This document shows, one piece after another, positions 41,171 through 48,922 of a DNA stretch of 64,000 bases (position 1 is its first letter; each line of letters opens with the position of its first letter). The position numbers and the translations under genes are program-made. Under the pieces are notes generated by a model. It made no database searches. It saw only the letters and a list, made by a program, of their open reading frames with translations, and was not told the origin of the DNA. Source of the stretch: Lachnospiraceae bacterium UBA935 (GTDB taxonomy: Bacteria > Bacillota > Clostridia > Lachnospirales > Lachnospiraceae); NCBI GenBank assembly GCA_002293525.1, contig DBDJ01000036.1, positions 13,352-77,351 of the forward strand. Direction: 5' to 3'.

Positions 41171-42058
41171 ATGATGAGTTTTCTAAATCATTTAATAAGA
41201 GGCATCAGCCTCGGAAGTGTCTACGCCATTATAGCCCTCGGCTATACCATGGTATATGGGATTGCCAAAATGCTTAACTTTGCCCATGGCGACGTCATTA
41301 TGGTAGGGAGCTTTGCCATATACTGGGGCGTCAGCATGCAAGGACTGCCACCGGTTCTGGCCATCTTGCTTTCCATCGTTCTCTGTACTGTCATGGGGAT
41401 TACCATTGAATTTATTGCCTATCGTCCGTTACGGCAGTCGGCATCTTCTCTGGTGGTGCTGATTACTGCCATCGGCGTGAGTTATTTTCTGCAGAATCTT
41501 GCCTTGCTCATTTTTGGTGCCAATACCAAGACGTTTACATCAATGATTCCGCTGGAAACACTCCGGTTTGCCGGAGGAGACATCAGCATTTCCGGGGAAG
41601 CGATCGTAACCATGTTATGCTGTCTGATCATTATGACCGGACTCACCCTTTTTATCCGGAAAACGAAACCCGGCCAAGCCATGTTAGCCGTATCGGAAGA
41701 CAAAGGAGCTGCCCAGTTGATGGGGATCAACGTAAACGGCACGATCAGCCTGACTTTTGCCATTGGTTCCGGCCTGGCGGCGATTGCCGGCCTCCTGCTT
41801 TGTTCCGCTTATCCGGCACTGACACCGTATACTGGTTCCATGCCGGGTATCAAAGCTTTTGTGGCGGCTGTCTTCGGCGGGATCGGTTCGATCCCCGGCG
41901 CCCTGATCGGCGGTGTCGTACTCGGCATCATTGAAACCCTCGGCAAGGCCTATATTTCCTCACAGATGGCCGATGTTATCGTCTTTATCGTATTGATTAT
42001 TGTCCTATTAGTGAAACCAACCGGCTTATTAGGCCGTAAACTTCAGGAAAAGGTGTAA
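41171..42058 (+). CDS. livH: Branched-chain amino-acid ABC transporter permease LivH
   Basis: A 295-residue inner-membrane permease with about eight hydrophobic segments. The family blocks GISLGSVYAIIALGYTMVYGI, MLNFAHGDVIMVG and FGGIGSIPGALIGGVVLGI are present, the last being the ATPase-coupling loop. GGAG precedes the ATG. It forms the channel with LivM. Confidence 0.95.
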   Translation: MMSFLNHLIRGISLGSVYAIIALGYTMVYGIAKMLNFAHGDVIMVGSFAIYWGVSMQGLPPVLAILLSIVLCTVMGITIEFIAYRPLRQSASSLVVLITAIGVSYFLQNLALLIFGANTKTFTSMIPLETLRFAGGDISISGEAIVTMLCCLIIMTGLTLFIRKTKPGQAMLAVSEDKGAAQLMGINVNGTISLTFAIGSGLAAIAGLLLCSAYPALTPYTGSMPGIKAFVAAVFGGIGSIPGALIGGVVLGIIETLGKAYISSQMADVIVFIVLIIVLLVKPTGLLGRKLQEKV

Positions 42059-42073
42059 TTCAGGAGGTAGATT

Positions 42074-43153
42074 GTGAAAAGTAAAATAACGAAAGGGAAA
42101 GACAATCTGATCACCTATGGCATTGTTCTGATTTCCTATGTAATCGCGCAGATATTAATATCCGCCGGCCAGATGTCCTATCTGCTGCAGGGACTTTTGG
42201 TTCCGATCTGTGTTAGCGTTATTTTGGCCGTATCCCTTAACCTTACGGTAGGCATACTGGGAGAACTGAGTCTCGGCCATGCCGGCTTTATGTGCCTCGG
42301 TGCCTATTTCGGTGCCATTTTTACCCATTGCATGAAAGATATCATTACGTTCAGTCCGCTCCGTTTTTTCTTAGCCCTTCTGATCGGTGCTGTTGTTGCC
42401 GGTTTCTTTGGTTTCCTGATCGGTATGCCGGTGCTGCGCCTCCGCGGTGATTATCTGGCCATTGTAACCCTGGCGTTTGGAGAAATCATCAAAAACGTCG
42501 CCAATGCCCTTTATCTCGGCATTGACCGTAACGGTTTACATATTTCCCTGAAGGATTCCCTGTCATTGAACCTGGAAGAGGACGGGACAGTGATTATCAA
42601 GGGCGCTCAAGGGATTATCAGCACTCCCCGCGACGCTAATTTTACGATCGGAGTCATACTGATCTTAATTACGTTGTTCATCATTATGAATCTGGTAAAA
42701 TCCCGGGACGGCCGGGCCATTATGGCGATCCGTGACAATCGGATCGCTGCCGAATCTATCGGGATCAACATCACCAAATATAAGCTGATGGCTTTTTCCC
42801 TATCCGCAGCCCTGGCCGGGATAGCCGGCGTATTATATTCACATAACATTAGCAGCTTAGTAGCGACTACGAATACTTTCGGTTATAATATGTCGATCCT
42901 GATCCTGGTCTACGTCGTGCTGGGCGGCATCGGCAATATCCGTGGCTCTATCATAGCAGCTGCCATCCTGACCCTGCTTCCGGAGGTTCTGCGCTTTCTT
43001 GACGAACAGCGGATGCTGATTTATGCCATCGTACTGATTGCCATGATGCTGTTCCGCTGGAGCCCGCAGATCATCGCATGGCGCGAGCAGCATTCACTTA
43101 AGAACCTGCTGCAAAAGTTCAAAAAAACAACGTCAAAGAAGGAGGTGCGGTAA
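42074..43153 (+). CDS. livM: Branched-chain amino-acid ABC transporter permease LivM
   Basis: The second, 359-residue permease of the importer. Typical blocks are LNLTVGILGELSLGHAGFMCLGAY, LRLRGDYLAIVTLAFGEI and VVLGGIGNIRGSIIAAAIL. It begins with GTG at 42074, with AGGAGG about 7 nt upstream, 15 nt after livH. A basic C-terminal tail follows the last helix. Confidence 0.95.
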   Translation: MKSKITKGKDNLITYGIVLISYVIAQILISAGQMSYLLQGLLVPICVSVILAVSLNLTVGILGELSLGHAGFMCLGAYFGAIFTHCMKDIITFSPLRFFLALLIGAVVAGFFGFLIGMPVLRLRGDYLAIVTLAFGEIIKNVANALYLGIDRNGLHISLKDSLSLNLEEDGTVIIKGAQGIISTPRDANFTIGVILILITLFIIMNLVKSRDGRAIMAIRDNRIAAESIGINITKYKLMAFSLSAALAGIAGVLYSHNISSLVATTNTFGYNMSILILVYVVLGGIGNIRGSIIAAAILTLLPEVLRFLDEQRMLIYAIVLIAMMLFRWSPQIIAWREQHSLKNLLQKFKKTTSKKEVR

Positions 43154-43154
43154 C

Positions 43155-43913
43155 ATGGCTTTATTGGAAGTGACCAATCTGAGTATTTCTTTCGGCGGAC
43201 TGCGGGCAGTGGAGGACTTTTCCGTTTCCATTGAGAAAGGACAGCTCTACGGCCTGATCGGGCCTAACGGTGCCGGCAAAACCACAGTATTCAATCTGCT
43301 TACTGGCGTGTATAAGCCAGATGAAGGGCTTATTCATCTGGAAGGCAAGAATATCACCAATCTGAGGACTATTGATATCAATAAAGAAGGAATCGCCAGG
43401 ACTTTCCAAAATATCCGTCTTTTCAAAAATCTGACCGTACTGGATAACGTAAAAGCCGGCCTGCATAACCGATATCACTATTCTGCCATAGAAGGGATTC
43501 TGCGTCTGCCCCGCTTCCATAAGACCGAGAAAATCATGAACGAAAAAGCCTACGAGCTTTTAAAAGTCTTTGAACTGGAAGGAGAAGCCGACTATCTGGC
43601 CGCCAACCTGCCTTATGGAAAGCAGCGCAAGCTGGAAATCGCCAGGGCACTGGCCACCGGACCGAGGCTGCTTTTGCTGGATGAGCCGGCGGCCGGGATG
43701 AACCCGAACGAGACCAAGGAACTGATGGATACCATCCGCTTTGTCCGCAAGGAATTTGACATGACCATCCTGCTGATCGAACATGATATGAAGCTGGTAG
43801 CCGGTATCTGCGAGGAACTTACCGTCTTGAATTTCGGAAAAATACTGACGAGCGGCGAAACCTCAGAAGTATTGAATGACAGCCGCGTAATTACCGCCTA
43901 TCTTGGTGAATAA
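43155..43913 (+). CDS. livG: Branched-chain amino-acid ABC transporter ATPase LivG
   Basis: A 252-residue ABC ATPase that energises the LivHM channel. Walker A is GPNGAGKTT (near residue 37), the signature region is LPYGKQRKLEIARALA and Walker B is LLLLDEPAAGMNP, with the H-loop in LLIEHDM. The LPYGKQRKLE form of the signature is usual in LivG. The start is one base after the livM stop, with GGAGGTG overlapping its end. Confidence 0.96.
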   Translation: MALLEVTNLSISFGGLRAVEDFSVSIEKGQLYGLIGPNGAGKTTVFNLLTGVYKPDEGLIHLEGKNITNLRTIDINKEGIARTFQNIRLFKNLTVLDNVKAGLHNRYHYSAIEGILRLPRFHKTEKIMNEKAYELLKVFELEGEADYLAANLPYGKQRKLEIARALATGPRLLLLDEPAAGMNPNETKELMDTIRFVRKEFDMTILLIEHDMKLVAGICEELTVLNFGKILTSGETSEVLNDSRVITAYLGE

Positions 43914-43964
43914 GCATTATGACTCCCGCTTTATGGGCCGGATATCAAACAAGGAGAGCTTGCA

Positions 43965-44675
43965 ATGGCAATGTTGGAAATAAATGACCTGGCAGTGTAC
44001 TATGGCATGATCCAGGCCGTAAAAGGTATTTCTTTTGAAGTAAAGGAGGGCGAAGTCATCGCCCTGATCGGTGCCAACGGTGCCGGGAAAACCACTATCC
44101 TGCACACGATTACCGGCCTGCTGTCGCCCAAAAGCGGACGCATCCTCTTTAACGGAATCGATATTACCAAAGTCAAAAGCCACAAAATTGTGTCGATGGG
44201 CATGTCCCATGTGCCGGAGGGAAGGAGGGTGTTTGCCCAGCTGACGGTGCTGCAGAACCTGCTTCTAGGTGCCTATACCCGCAAAGACAAGGCCTCTGTC
44301 CAGGAAACCTTAAAAAACATCTATCAGCGCTTTCCCCGACTGCTGGAACGTAAAAATCAGCTCGCCGGAACCTTAAGCGGCGGCGAGCAACAGATGTTAG
44401 CCATGGGACGTGCCTTAATGTCCCGTCCTAAAATCCTGCTGATGGATGAGCCTTCCATGGGCCTGTCACCGATATTTGTCAACGAAATATTTAGTATCAT
44501 CGAAGAAGTAAGCAGCAGCGGAACCACCGTACTGCTGGTTGAACAAAATGCCAAAAAAGCGCTTTCTATTGCCGACCGGGCTTATGTATTGGAGACCGGA
44601 TCGATTGCCCTGGAGGGAAAAGCAAGTGACCTTTTGAACAACGATTCCATTAAAAAAGCCTATCTCGGCGAGTAA
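43965..44675 (+). CDS. livF: Branched-chain amino-acid ABC transporter ATPase LivF
   Basis: The 236-residue second ATPase of the importer. Walker A GANGAGKTT, signature LSGGEQQMLAMGRALM, Walker B ILLMDEPSMGLSP and the LivF-typical SHVPEGRRVFAQLTVLQNL are all present. AAGGAGAG precedes the ATG, 51 nt after livG. It probably ends the core operon, although the next gene follows after only 27 nt. Confidence 0.96.
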   Translation: MAMLEINDLAVYYGMIQAVKGISFEVKEGEVIALIGANGAGKTTILHTITGLLSPKSGRILFNGIDITKVKSHKIVSMGMSHVPEGRRVFAQLTVLQNLLLGAYTRKDKASVQETLKNIYQRFPRLLERKNQLAGTLSGGEQQMLAMGRALMSRPKILLMDEPSMGLSPIFVNEIFSIIEEVSSSGTTVLLVEQNAKKALSIADRAYVLETGSIALEGKASDLLNNDSIKKAYLGE

Positions 44676-44702
44676 CTTTCACTTAAAACAGGAGAGAAGC
44701 CT

Positions 44703-45335
44703 ATGAATAAGGTAGTAATAACGATTGCCAGACAATATGGGAGCGGCGGAAGAACCGTCGGTGAAATGCTGGCTAAAGACCTGGGAATCAAATATTATGA
44801 CCGCGAACTGCTCAAACTAGCTTCCGATGAAAGCGGAATCAATGAGCAGCTTTTTGAAACTGCCGATGAGAAACTGAAAAGCACGCGCTTATTCAAAATA
44901 GCCCGCAAAGTATATAGCGGCGAACTGATCCCGCCGGAAAGCGACGAGTTTACTTCCAATGACAATCTATTTAATTATCAGGCCAAAATCATCAAAGAGC
45001 TTGCAGAAGAGGAAGCCTGCGTCATAATCGGCCGTTGTGCGGATTATATATTAAAGGATTACTCCCATGTACTGAGCGTATTTATTCATGCTCCGGAAGA
45101 CTTCTGTATCACCGAGGCCATGAAAAAGTTAAGCATGCCACTGAAAGAAATTGACAGGTTCATCACCAAAACGGATCGCCGCAAAGCAGAATATTACAAA
45201 TACTATACCGGCCGGGATTGGACCGATGCCCGCAATTATGATTTATGTCTAGACAGCTCCAAACTGGGATTTGAAAGATGCGTAGAGGAAATAAAGGCAT
45301 ATATCCGGATCCGGTTTCCAGATTATATATTTTAG
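44703..45335 (+). CDS. Cytidylate kinase-like family protein, paralogue 1
   Basis: A 210-residue nucleotide-kinase-like protein (Cytidylate_kin2 type). The N-terminal ITIARQYGSGGRTVGEMLA replaces the normal P-loop GKS with GSGG-R, and CVIIGRCADYIL is a second family mark. Residues KTDRRKAEYYKYYTGRDW form the lid-like region. These proteins are abundant in Lachnospiraceae and the substrate is not known; cytidylate kinase activity should not be assumed. It lies 27 nt after livF with its own AGGAGAG site. A paralogue is at 50743. Confidence 0.85.
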   Translation: MNKVVITIARQYGSGGRTVGEMLAKDLGIKYYDRELLKLASDESGINEQLFETADEKLKSTRLFKIARKVYSGELIPPESDEFTSNDNLFNYQAKIIKELAEEEACVIIGRCADYILKDYSHVLSVFIHAPEDFCITEAMKKLSMPLKEIDRFITKTDRRKAEYYKYYTGRDWTDARNYDLCLDSSKLGFERCVEEIKAYIRIRFPDYIF

Positions 45336-45360
45336 CCATACATATATCAGACAAAAAGAA

Positions 45361-45392
45361 AACGAGCTAAAATCCCTGTATTTCAGCTCGTT
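45361..45392. terminator. Terminator between the convergent kinase-like gene and lexA
   Basis: AACGAGCT/AGCTCGTT with additional A-T pairing (AAAT/ATTT) encloses a short loop. Between it and lexA (about 45430-45477) is an AT-rich run of repeated TATATATCTTT. Confidence 0.65.
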
Positions 45393-45476
45393 AAATAAAT
45401 CTAAATTAATATGTTTACTCTAATGAAAGTTTAATGATAACTTATATATATATCTTTTATATATATCTTTATATAT

Positions 45477-46094
45477 CTAATGAAACAATCTAAAAACTCC
45501 AAAGACCTTTCCAAGAATCTGACAGTCCGGAACGATAATAGGAGCCATACTATCATTTTCCGGCTGAAGGCGGATATAGCCGTTTTCTTTGTAGAACGTC
45601 TTCACAGTAGCAGAGTCATCAATCAGAGCCACTGCCATATCACCGTTATTTACGGAATCACATGCGTTAACAAAGACCTGATCACCGTCAAATATTCCGA
45701 CATTGATCATGGAATCGCCCCTTACCTTCAAAATAAATGATTCGCCTGAAGGAACCACTTCTGCCGGAACGGGAAAATAACTTTCAATATTTTCCTCGGC
45801 TAAGATCGGCTGGCCGGCAGCAACATAGCCTAGAACCGGCAGGCTGACCATTTCCGTGCGGATCTGCTGAAAGCTATCATCACAAATCTCAATAGCTCGC
45901 GGTTTTGTCGGATCCCTCCGAATATAGCCGTTTTTTTCCAAGGTTTCCAGATGGGAGTGAACCGAAGAAGTCGACTTCAGATTGACGGCCTCGCAGATAT
46001 CCCGGACAGAAGGCGGATAACCTTTATGAAGAATCTGATCTTTAATATAATTTAAAATTTCCTGCTGTTTGTTAGATATTTTTCCCTGACTCAT
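45477..46094 (-). CDS. lexA: SOS repressor LexA
   Basis: LexA represses DNA-damage genes and cleaves itself when RecA is activated. The 205-residue protein has an N-terminal winged helix (GYPPSVRDICEAVNLKSTSSVH), the Ala93-Gly94 cleavage bond in VAAGQP, catalytic Ser128 in RGDSMI and Lys165 in SATVK. A strong AAAGGAG site precedes the ATG. It is divergent from a YneA-like gene, as in Bacillus, and the intergenic region holds LexA-box-like sites. Confidence 0.97.
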   Translation of the reverse strand: MSQGKISNKQQEILNYIKDQILHKGYPPSVRDICEAVNLKSTSSVHSHLETLEKNGYIRRDPTKPRAIEICDDSFQQIRTEMVSLPVLGYVAAGQPILAEENIESYFPVPAEVVPSGESFILKVRGDSMINVGIFDGDQVFVNACDSVNNGDMAVALIDDSATVKTFYKENGYIRLQPENDSMAPIIVPDCQILGKVFGVFRLFH

Positions 46095-46163
46095 GATATC
46101 TCCTTTCTCTATTTAACTACTTTGTCTTATTTGTCTTATTTTTCCATAAATCATCTTTTTTTC

Positions 46164-46203
46164 ATCATAACACAAGAAATCTCAAAAAGCAAACATATAT
46201 TCC
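46164..46203 (-). promoter_or_regulatory. Candidate lexA promoter with a weak LexA site
   Basis: On the minus strand TTGCTT (46187-46192) and TATGAT (46164-46169) have 17-nt spacing. The sequence GGAATATATGTTTG (46190-46203) overlaps the -35 box and resembles the Gram-positive LexA box CGAACRNRYGTTYC with several mismatches. Autoregulation is plausible but weakly supported. Confidence 0.5.
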
Positions 46204-46223
46204 AAATATTTGTTCGAAAATGC

Positions 46224-46273
46224 TTGACACCAGAATACACGTTCGATATAATAACATTGTGGAACACTTGTTC
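46224..46273 (+). promoter_or_regulatory. Consensus promoter with two LexA operators
   Basis: TTGACA (46224-46229), 17 nt and TATAAT (46247-46252) make a perfect consensus promoter. A LexA box GAATACACGTTCG (46233-46245) lies between the two boxes. A second, GAACACTTGTTC (46262-46273), a perfect GAAC-N4-GTTC palindrome, lies just past the predicted start site. This layout gives tight repression and strong SOS induction of the gene at 46378. Confidence 0.8.
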
Positions 46274-46377
46274 CCGGCATTTTATTGCGTAACACTTTAA
46301 ACAATAAGATCCTTTGTAAAAAATACACCATGTAATATTAGTTCTTAGGCATGCGGCCTTAGAGAAGCGGAGGCAAG

Positions 46378-46758
46378 ATGGACAATTTAGCACTATATAA
46401 AAGTGATATGAGACGAATCCAGAATAAGAAGATGAGACAGCGTCAGCTTAAGCACAATATTATTACCGGTATTACCGCCCTTGTCCTGATTATCGCCTTA
46501 ACTATTGCCTTGGGCAGCATAATAGCGTATGCACAGTCTGCTAACAAAGAACATATGTATAAATATTACACCAGCATAGAAGTTCATTATGGTGAAACCC
46601 TATGGACAATTGCTGAAAATAATATGGATACCAGCCAGTATAAAGACATGGATACTTACATCGACGAAGTATTACATATTAATCATTTACAGGATGACAC
46701 TATTATTACCGGTCAGCATTTAATCATACCTTACTTTTCAAGCCAGTTTGTAAACTGA
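46378..46758 (+). CDS. YneA-like LysM membrane protein, probable SOS cell-division inhibitor
   Basis: A 126-residue protein with a short basic cytoplasmic N-terminus, one transmembrane helix (about residues 28-50) and an extracellular LysM domain (about 66-120; VHYGETLWTIAENN and GQHLIIPY). Size, topology and divergence from lexA match Bacillus YneA, which halts septation during the SOS response. The promoter carries two LexA sites. The 5' leader is about 120 nt long. GGAGG precedes the ATG. The name is inferred from context, because sequence similarity among YneA proteins is low. Confidence 0.82.
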   Translation: MDNLALYKSDMRRIQNKKMRQRQLKHNIITGITALVLIIALTIALGSIIAYAQSANKEHMYKYYTSIEVHYGETLWTIAENNMDTSQYKDMDTYIDEVLHINHLQDDTIITGQHLIIPYFSSQFVN

Positions 46759-47814
46759 TTATTGGTTTTCCCTAAGCTTCACAACATTGGCGGCTTTTCT
46801 GCGCCGCTCGTCCTCAAGCGCAGCATAGTGTTTTCGCGTAGTATTTACATCTTTATGTCCGAGCACATCAGCGACCAGATAGATATCCCCTGTTTCGCGG
46901 TATAACGAGGTTCCATAAGTACTTCTTAACTTATGAGGGGTTATTTTCTTTAATGTAGTTACTGTCTGGGCATATTTCTTCACCAGATTTTCAACGGCAC
47001 GCACCGACAGCCGTCGGTTCTGCATGGACAGAAAGAGTGCTCCCTCATGCCCCGACAAAGGGATCATGGAGAGCCGTTTTTCAAGATAATCATGCAGAGC
47101 ATCAGAGACTTCATCACCAAAATAAACGATTGCTTCATAGCCGCCTTTTCTTCTGATCCGGATCCCGTTATTTTTAAAATCTATATCCCCGACATCCAGT
47201 CCGACACATTCCGAAACGCGTAGCCCTGTCCCTAATAGCAGGGTCAGCAAAGCAATATCACGTACTTTAGTCTTCGCATGATAGCGCAACTGATTTTTAG
47301 TCAATTTAGTACCATCCTCCACCTGATCCAGCAGGATGGCCACTTCATCGACATCCAGATGAACGATTTCTTTGTCATGCCGTTTCGGCATCGGCACGAG
47401 AGCAGCAGGATTGGTCTGGATCGACTCAGAGCGGAAGAAATAATTATAAAAACTCTTCAATGTAGCTAACTTCCTTGATTTCCCGCGTTCGTCATTGGTG
47501 ATTTCTTTGCCGTCCTTTTGATACAACGTAACGTAATCCAGATATTCTTCTATGTCATCACGTTTAATTAAGTCTAGCATACTTAAAGGAAATTCAGCTA
47601 TTTCCATGCATTTACAATGACTGTTGTTCTGGTGCATATATTCAAAAAATACTCTTATATCATAAGCGTAGGCAAGCCTGGTACGAGAAGATGTGTATTC
47701 CTGTATTCCCCGGAAAAACTGTTTGCAAAAGAGCGGAAGAGTATCCAGCACTTCACGCATTCTCAGGGTATTGACTTTATTCTGCTCATCATGATAATTT
47801 TTATTGCTTTCCAA
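46759..47814 (-). CDS. Tyrosine recombinase/integrase (XerC/D-like)
   Basis: A tyrosine recombinase of about 351 residues. An N-terminal SAM-like core-binding domain (TSSRTRLAYAYDIRVFFEYM) precedes a catalytic domain with Arg in GTGLRVSE, Lys in RRKGGYE, HKLRSTYGT, LGHKDVNTT and the nucleophile Tyr in RKHYAAL. The frame is open from 47892, deep inside the TtcA-like gene. The TTG at 47814 with AGGA upstream gives a 14-nt overlap and the ATG at 47760 gives none, so the start is uncertain. It stops one base from the convergent YneA-like gene with no terminator between. No attachment sites or cargo are visible, so it looks like a resident recombinase rather than an element. Confidence 0.88.
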   Translation of the reverse strand: MESNKNYHDEQNKVNTLRMREVLDTLPLFCKQFFRGIQEYTSSRTRLAYAYDIRVFFEYMHQNNSHCKCMEIAEFPLSMLDLIKRDDIEEYLDYVTLYQKDGKEITNDERGKSRKLATLKSFYNYFFRSESIQTNPAALVPMPKRHDKEIVHLDVDEVAILLDQVEDGTKLTKNQLRYHAKTKVRDIALLTLLLGTGLRVSECVGLDVGDIDFKNNGIRIRRKGGYEAIVYFGDEVSDALHDYLEKRLSMIPLSGHEGALFLSMQNRRLSVRAVENLVKKYAQTVTTLKKITPHKLRSTYGTSLYRETGDIYLVADVLGHKDVNTTRKHYAALEDERRRKAANVVKLRENQ

Positions 47815-48532
47815 AATAATCCTGCCATCCTTCCATCTTGCCGCGCTGTATCGCTGTAAACATCCGTTCCCTGACCCCAGGGTTTTCAGCATTCAATGTT
47901 CTTAATAAATTTTTAACATATTCGCGTTTCGTATATCCGTCTACCGGACAGGGACTTTTAACTACCGCAACCTTATAATGCTTAACAAACCCGATTACAT
48001 CCGCTTCATCCATATACATCAGGGGCCTGATGACTGTTATGTCCATCCGGTCCAGATAAGTGACTGGTGAAAAAGTATGGAATCTGCCCTCATAGATCAA
48101 TGATAACAGCATAGTTTCCACTACGTCATCCTTATGGTGGGCATAAGCCACCTTATTACAGCCGGCCTCCCGCATCGCCTGATTTAACGCACCTTTACGC
48201 ATCTTGGCACACAAGGAACAAGGATTACTTTCTCGGCGGTCTTCAAAAATAACCGACGCGATATCTGTCTTAATAATGGTATACGGTATGTCTAACGACG
48301 CGCACAGCTCTTTAATCTTGTCCAGATTCAGATTATCAAATCCCAGATCCACCGTAACCGCATGAATGTCAAATCTACAAGGATAAAACCGCTTAAGGCC
48401 ATGTAAGGCATGCAGCAGAGTGAGACTGTCCTTGCCTCCGGATATACCGACAGCTATCCGGTCATTCTCTTCAATCATGCGATAATCATCCACAGCCTTT
48501 CGGACATAGCTCATAACCTGTTGTAATTTCAT
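47801..48532 (-). CDS. TtcA-like tRNA thiolation ATP pyrophosphatase
   Basis: A 243-residue PP-loop enzyme related to TtcA, which thiolates cytidine 32 of tRNA. The PP-loop is GISGGKDSLTLLHAL (near residue 29). A CSLC motif near residue 106 and SPCP near residue 194 supply the cysteines for an iron-sulfur cluster. Related TilS and CtuA enzymes share the PP-loop but not both cysteine motifs in this form. Transcription probably starts at the extended -10 box at 48573. The recombinase gene overlaps its 3' end. Confidence 0.88.
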   Translation of the reverse strand: MKLQQVMSYVRKAVDDYRMIEENDRIAVGISGGKDSLTLLHALHGLKRFYPCRFDIHAVTVDLGFDNLNLDKIKELCASLDIPYTIIKTDIASVIFEDRRESNPCSLCAKMRKGALNQAMREAGCNKVAYAHHKDDVVETMLLSLIYEGRFHTFSPVTYLDRMDITVIRPLMYMDEADVIGFVKHYKVAVVKSPCPVDGYTKREYVKNLLRTLNAENPGVRERMFTAIQRGKMEGWQDYFGKQ

Positions 48533-48572
48533 TTTGTCTTATCCACCTCGCTATCAACACATATTAAACTTA

Positions 48573-48581
48573 ATTATACCA
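48573..48581 (-). promoter_or_regulatory. Extended -10 promoter of the TtcA-like gene
   Basis: The minus strand reads TGGTATAAT, a TGn-extended consensus -10 box, about 40 nt before the start codon. The -35 region is poor. Confidence 0.55.
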
Positions 48582-48609
48582 AAAACAAGCTTAAAAGTCT
48601 TGTGTATAT

Positions 48610-48806
48610 TCGTTGAATAAGAAATTACCGAATAAGAAATTATAGGTATTCGCTGAATAAGAAATTATAGGTGCTGAATAAGAAATTTTAGATGTATAAG
48701 AAATTATAGGTGAATAAGAAATTATAGGAATTAGGAGGAATTAAACGGATTTAAACGGATTTAAGCGGATTTAAGAGGAATTAAAAGAAATCAAAAAGAA
48801 ATTAAG
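48610..48806 (+). repeat. Two adjacent degenerate tandem arrays
   Basis: From 48615 to about 48730, GAATAAGAAATTATAGG-like units occur six times at uneven intervals. From 48738 to 48806 the unit changes to GGATTTAAACGGATTTAAG-like copies. Together they fill most of the 390-nt gap between divergent genes. I see no gene in it. Confidence 0.85.
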
Positions 48807-48863
48807 GACAAGGATAGCCATAACACCTATACAAAAATTATCAAGCCATAACACGTTCTATAC

Positions 48864-48892
48864 TTGTAATTCCCTGGATTTTACAGTATTAT
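48864..48892 (+). promoter_or_regulatory. Promoter of the AI-2E family transporter gene
   Basis: TTGTAA (48864-48869) and TATTAT (48887-48892) with 17-nt spacing lie 30 nt before the start codon. Confidence 0.55.
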
Positions 48893-48922
48893 GAATAGGA
48901 GAGATGCATTGAAGGAGATTTT

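Noticed and set aside
46759..47892. Integrative element or prophage around the tyrosine recombinase
   Set aside because: Neighbours on both sides are housekeeping genes, and there are no direct repeats, tRNA gene or cargo. The gene itself is real.
48610..48806. CRISPR array
   Set aside because: Units are short, uneven and contiguous, without unique spacers of constant length, and no cas gene is in the window.
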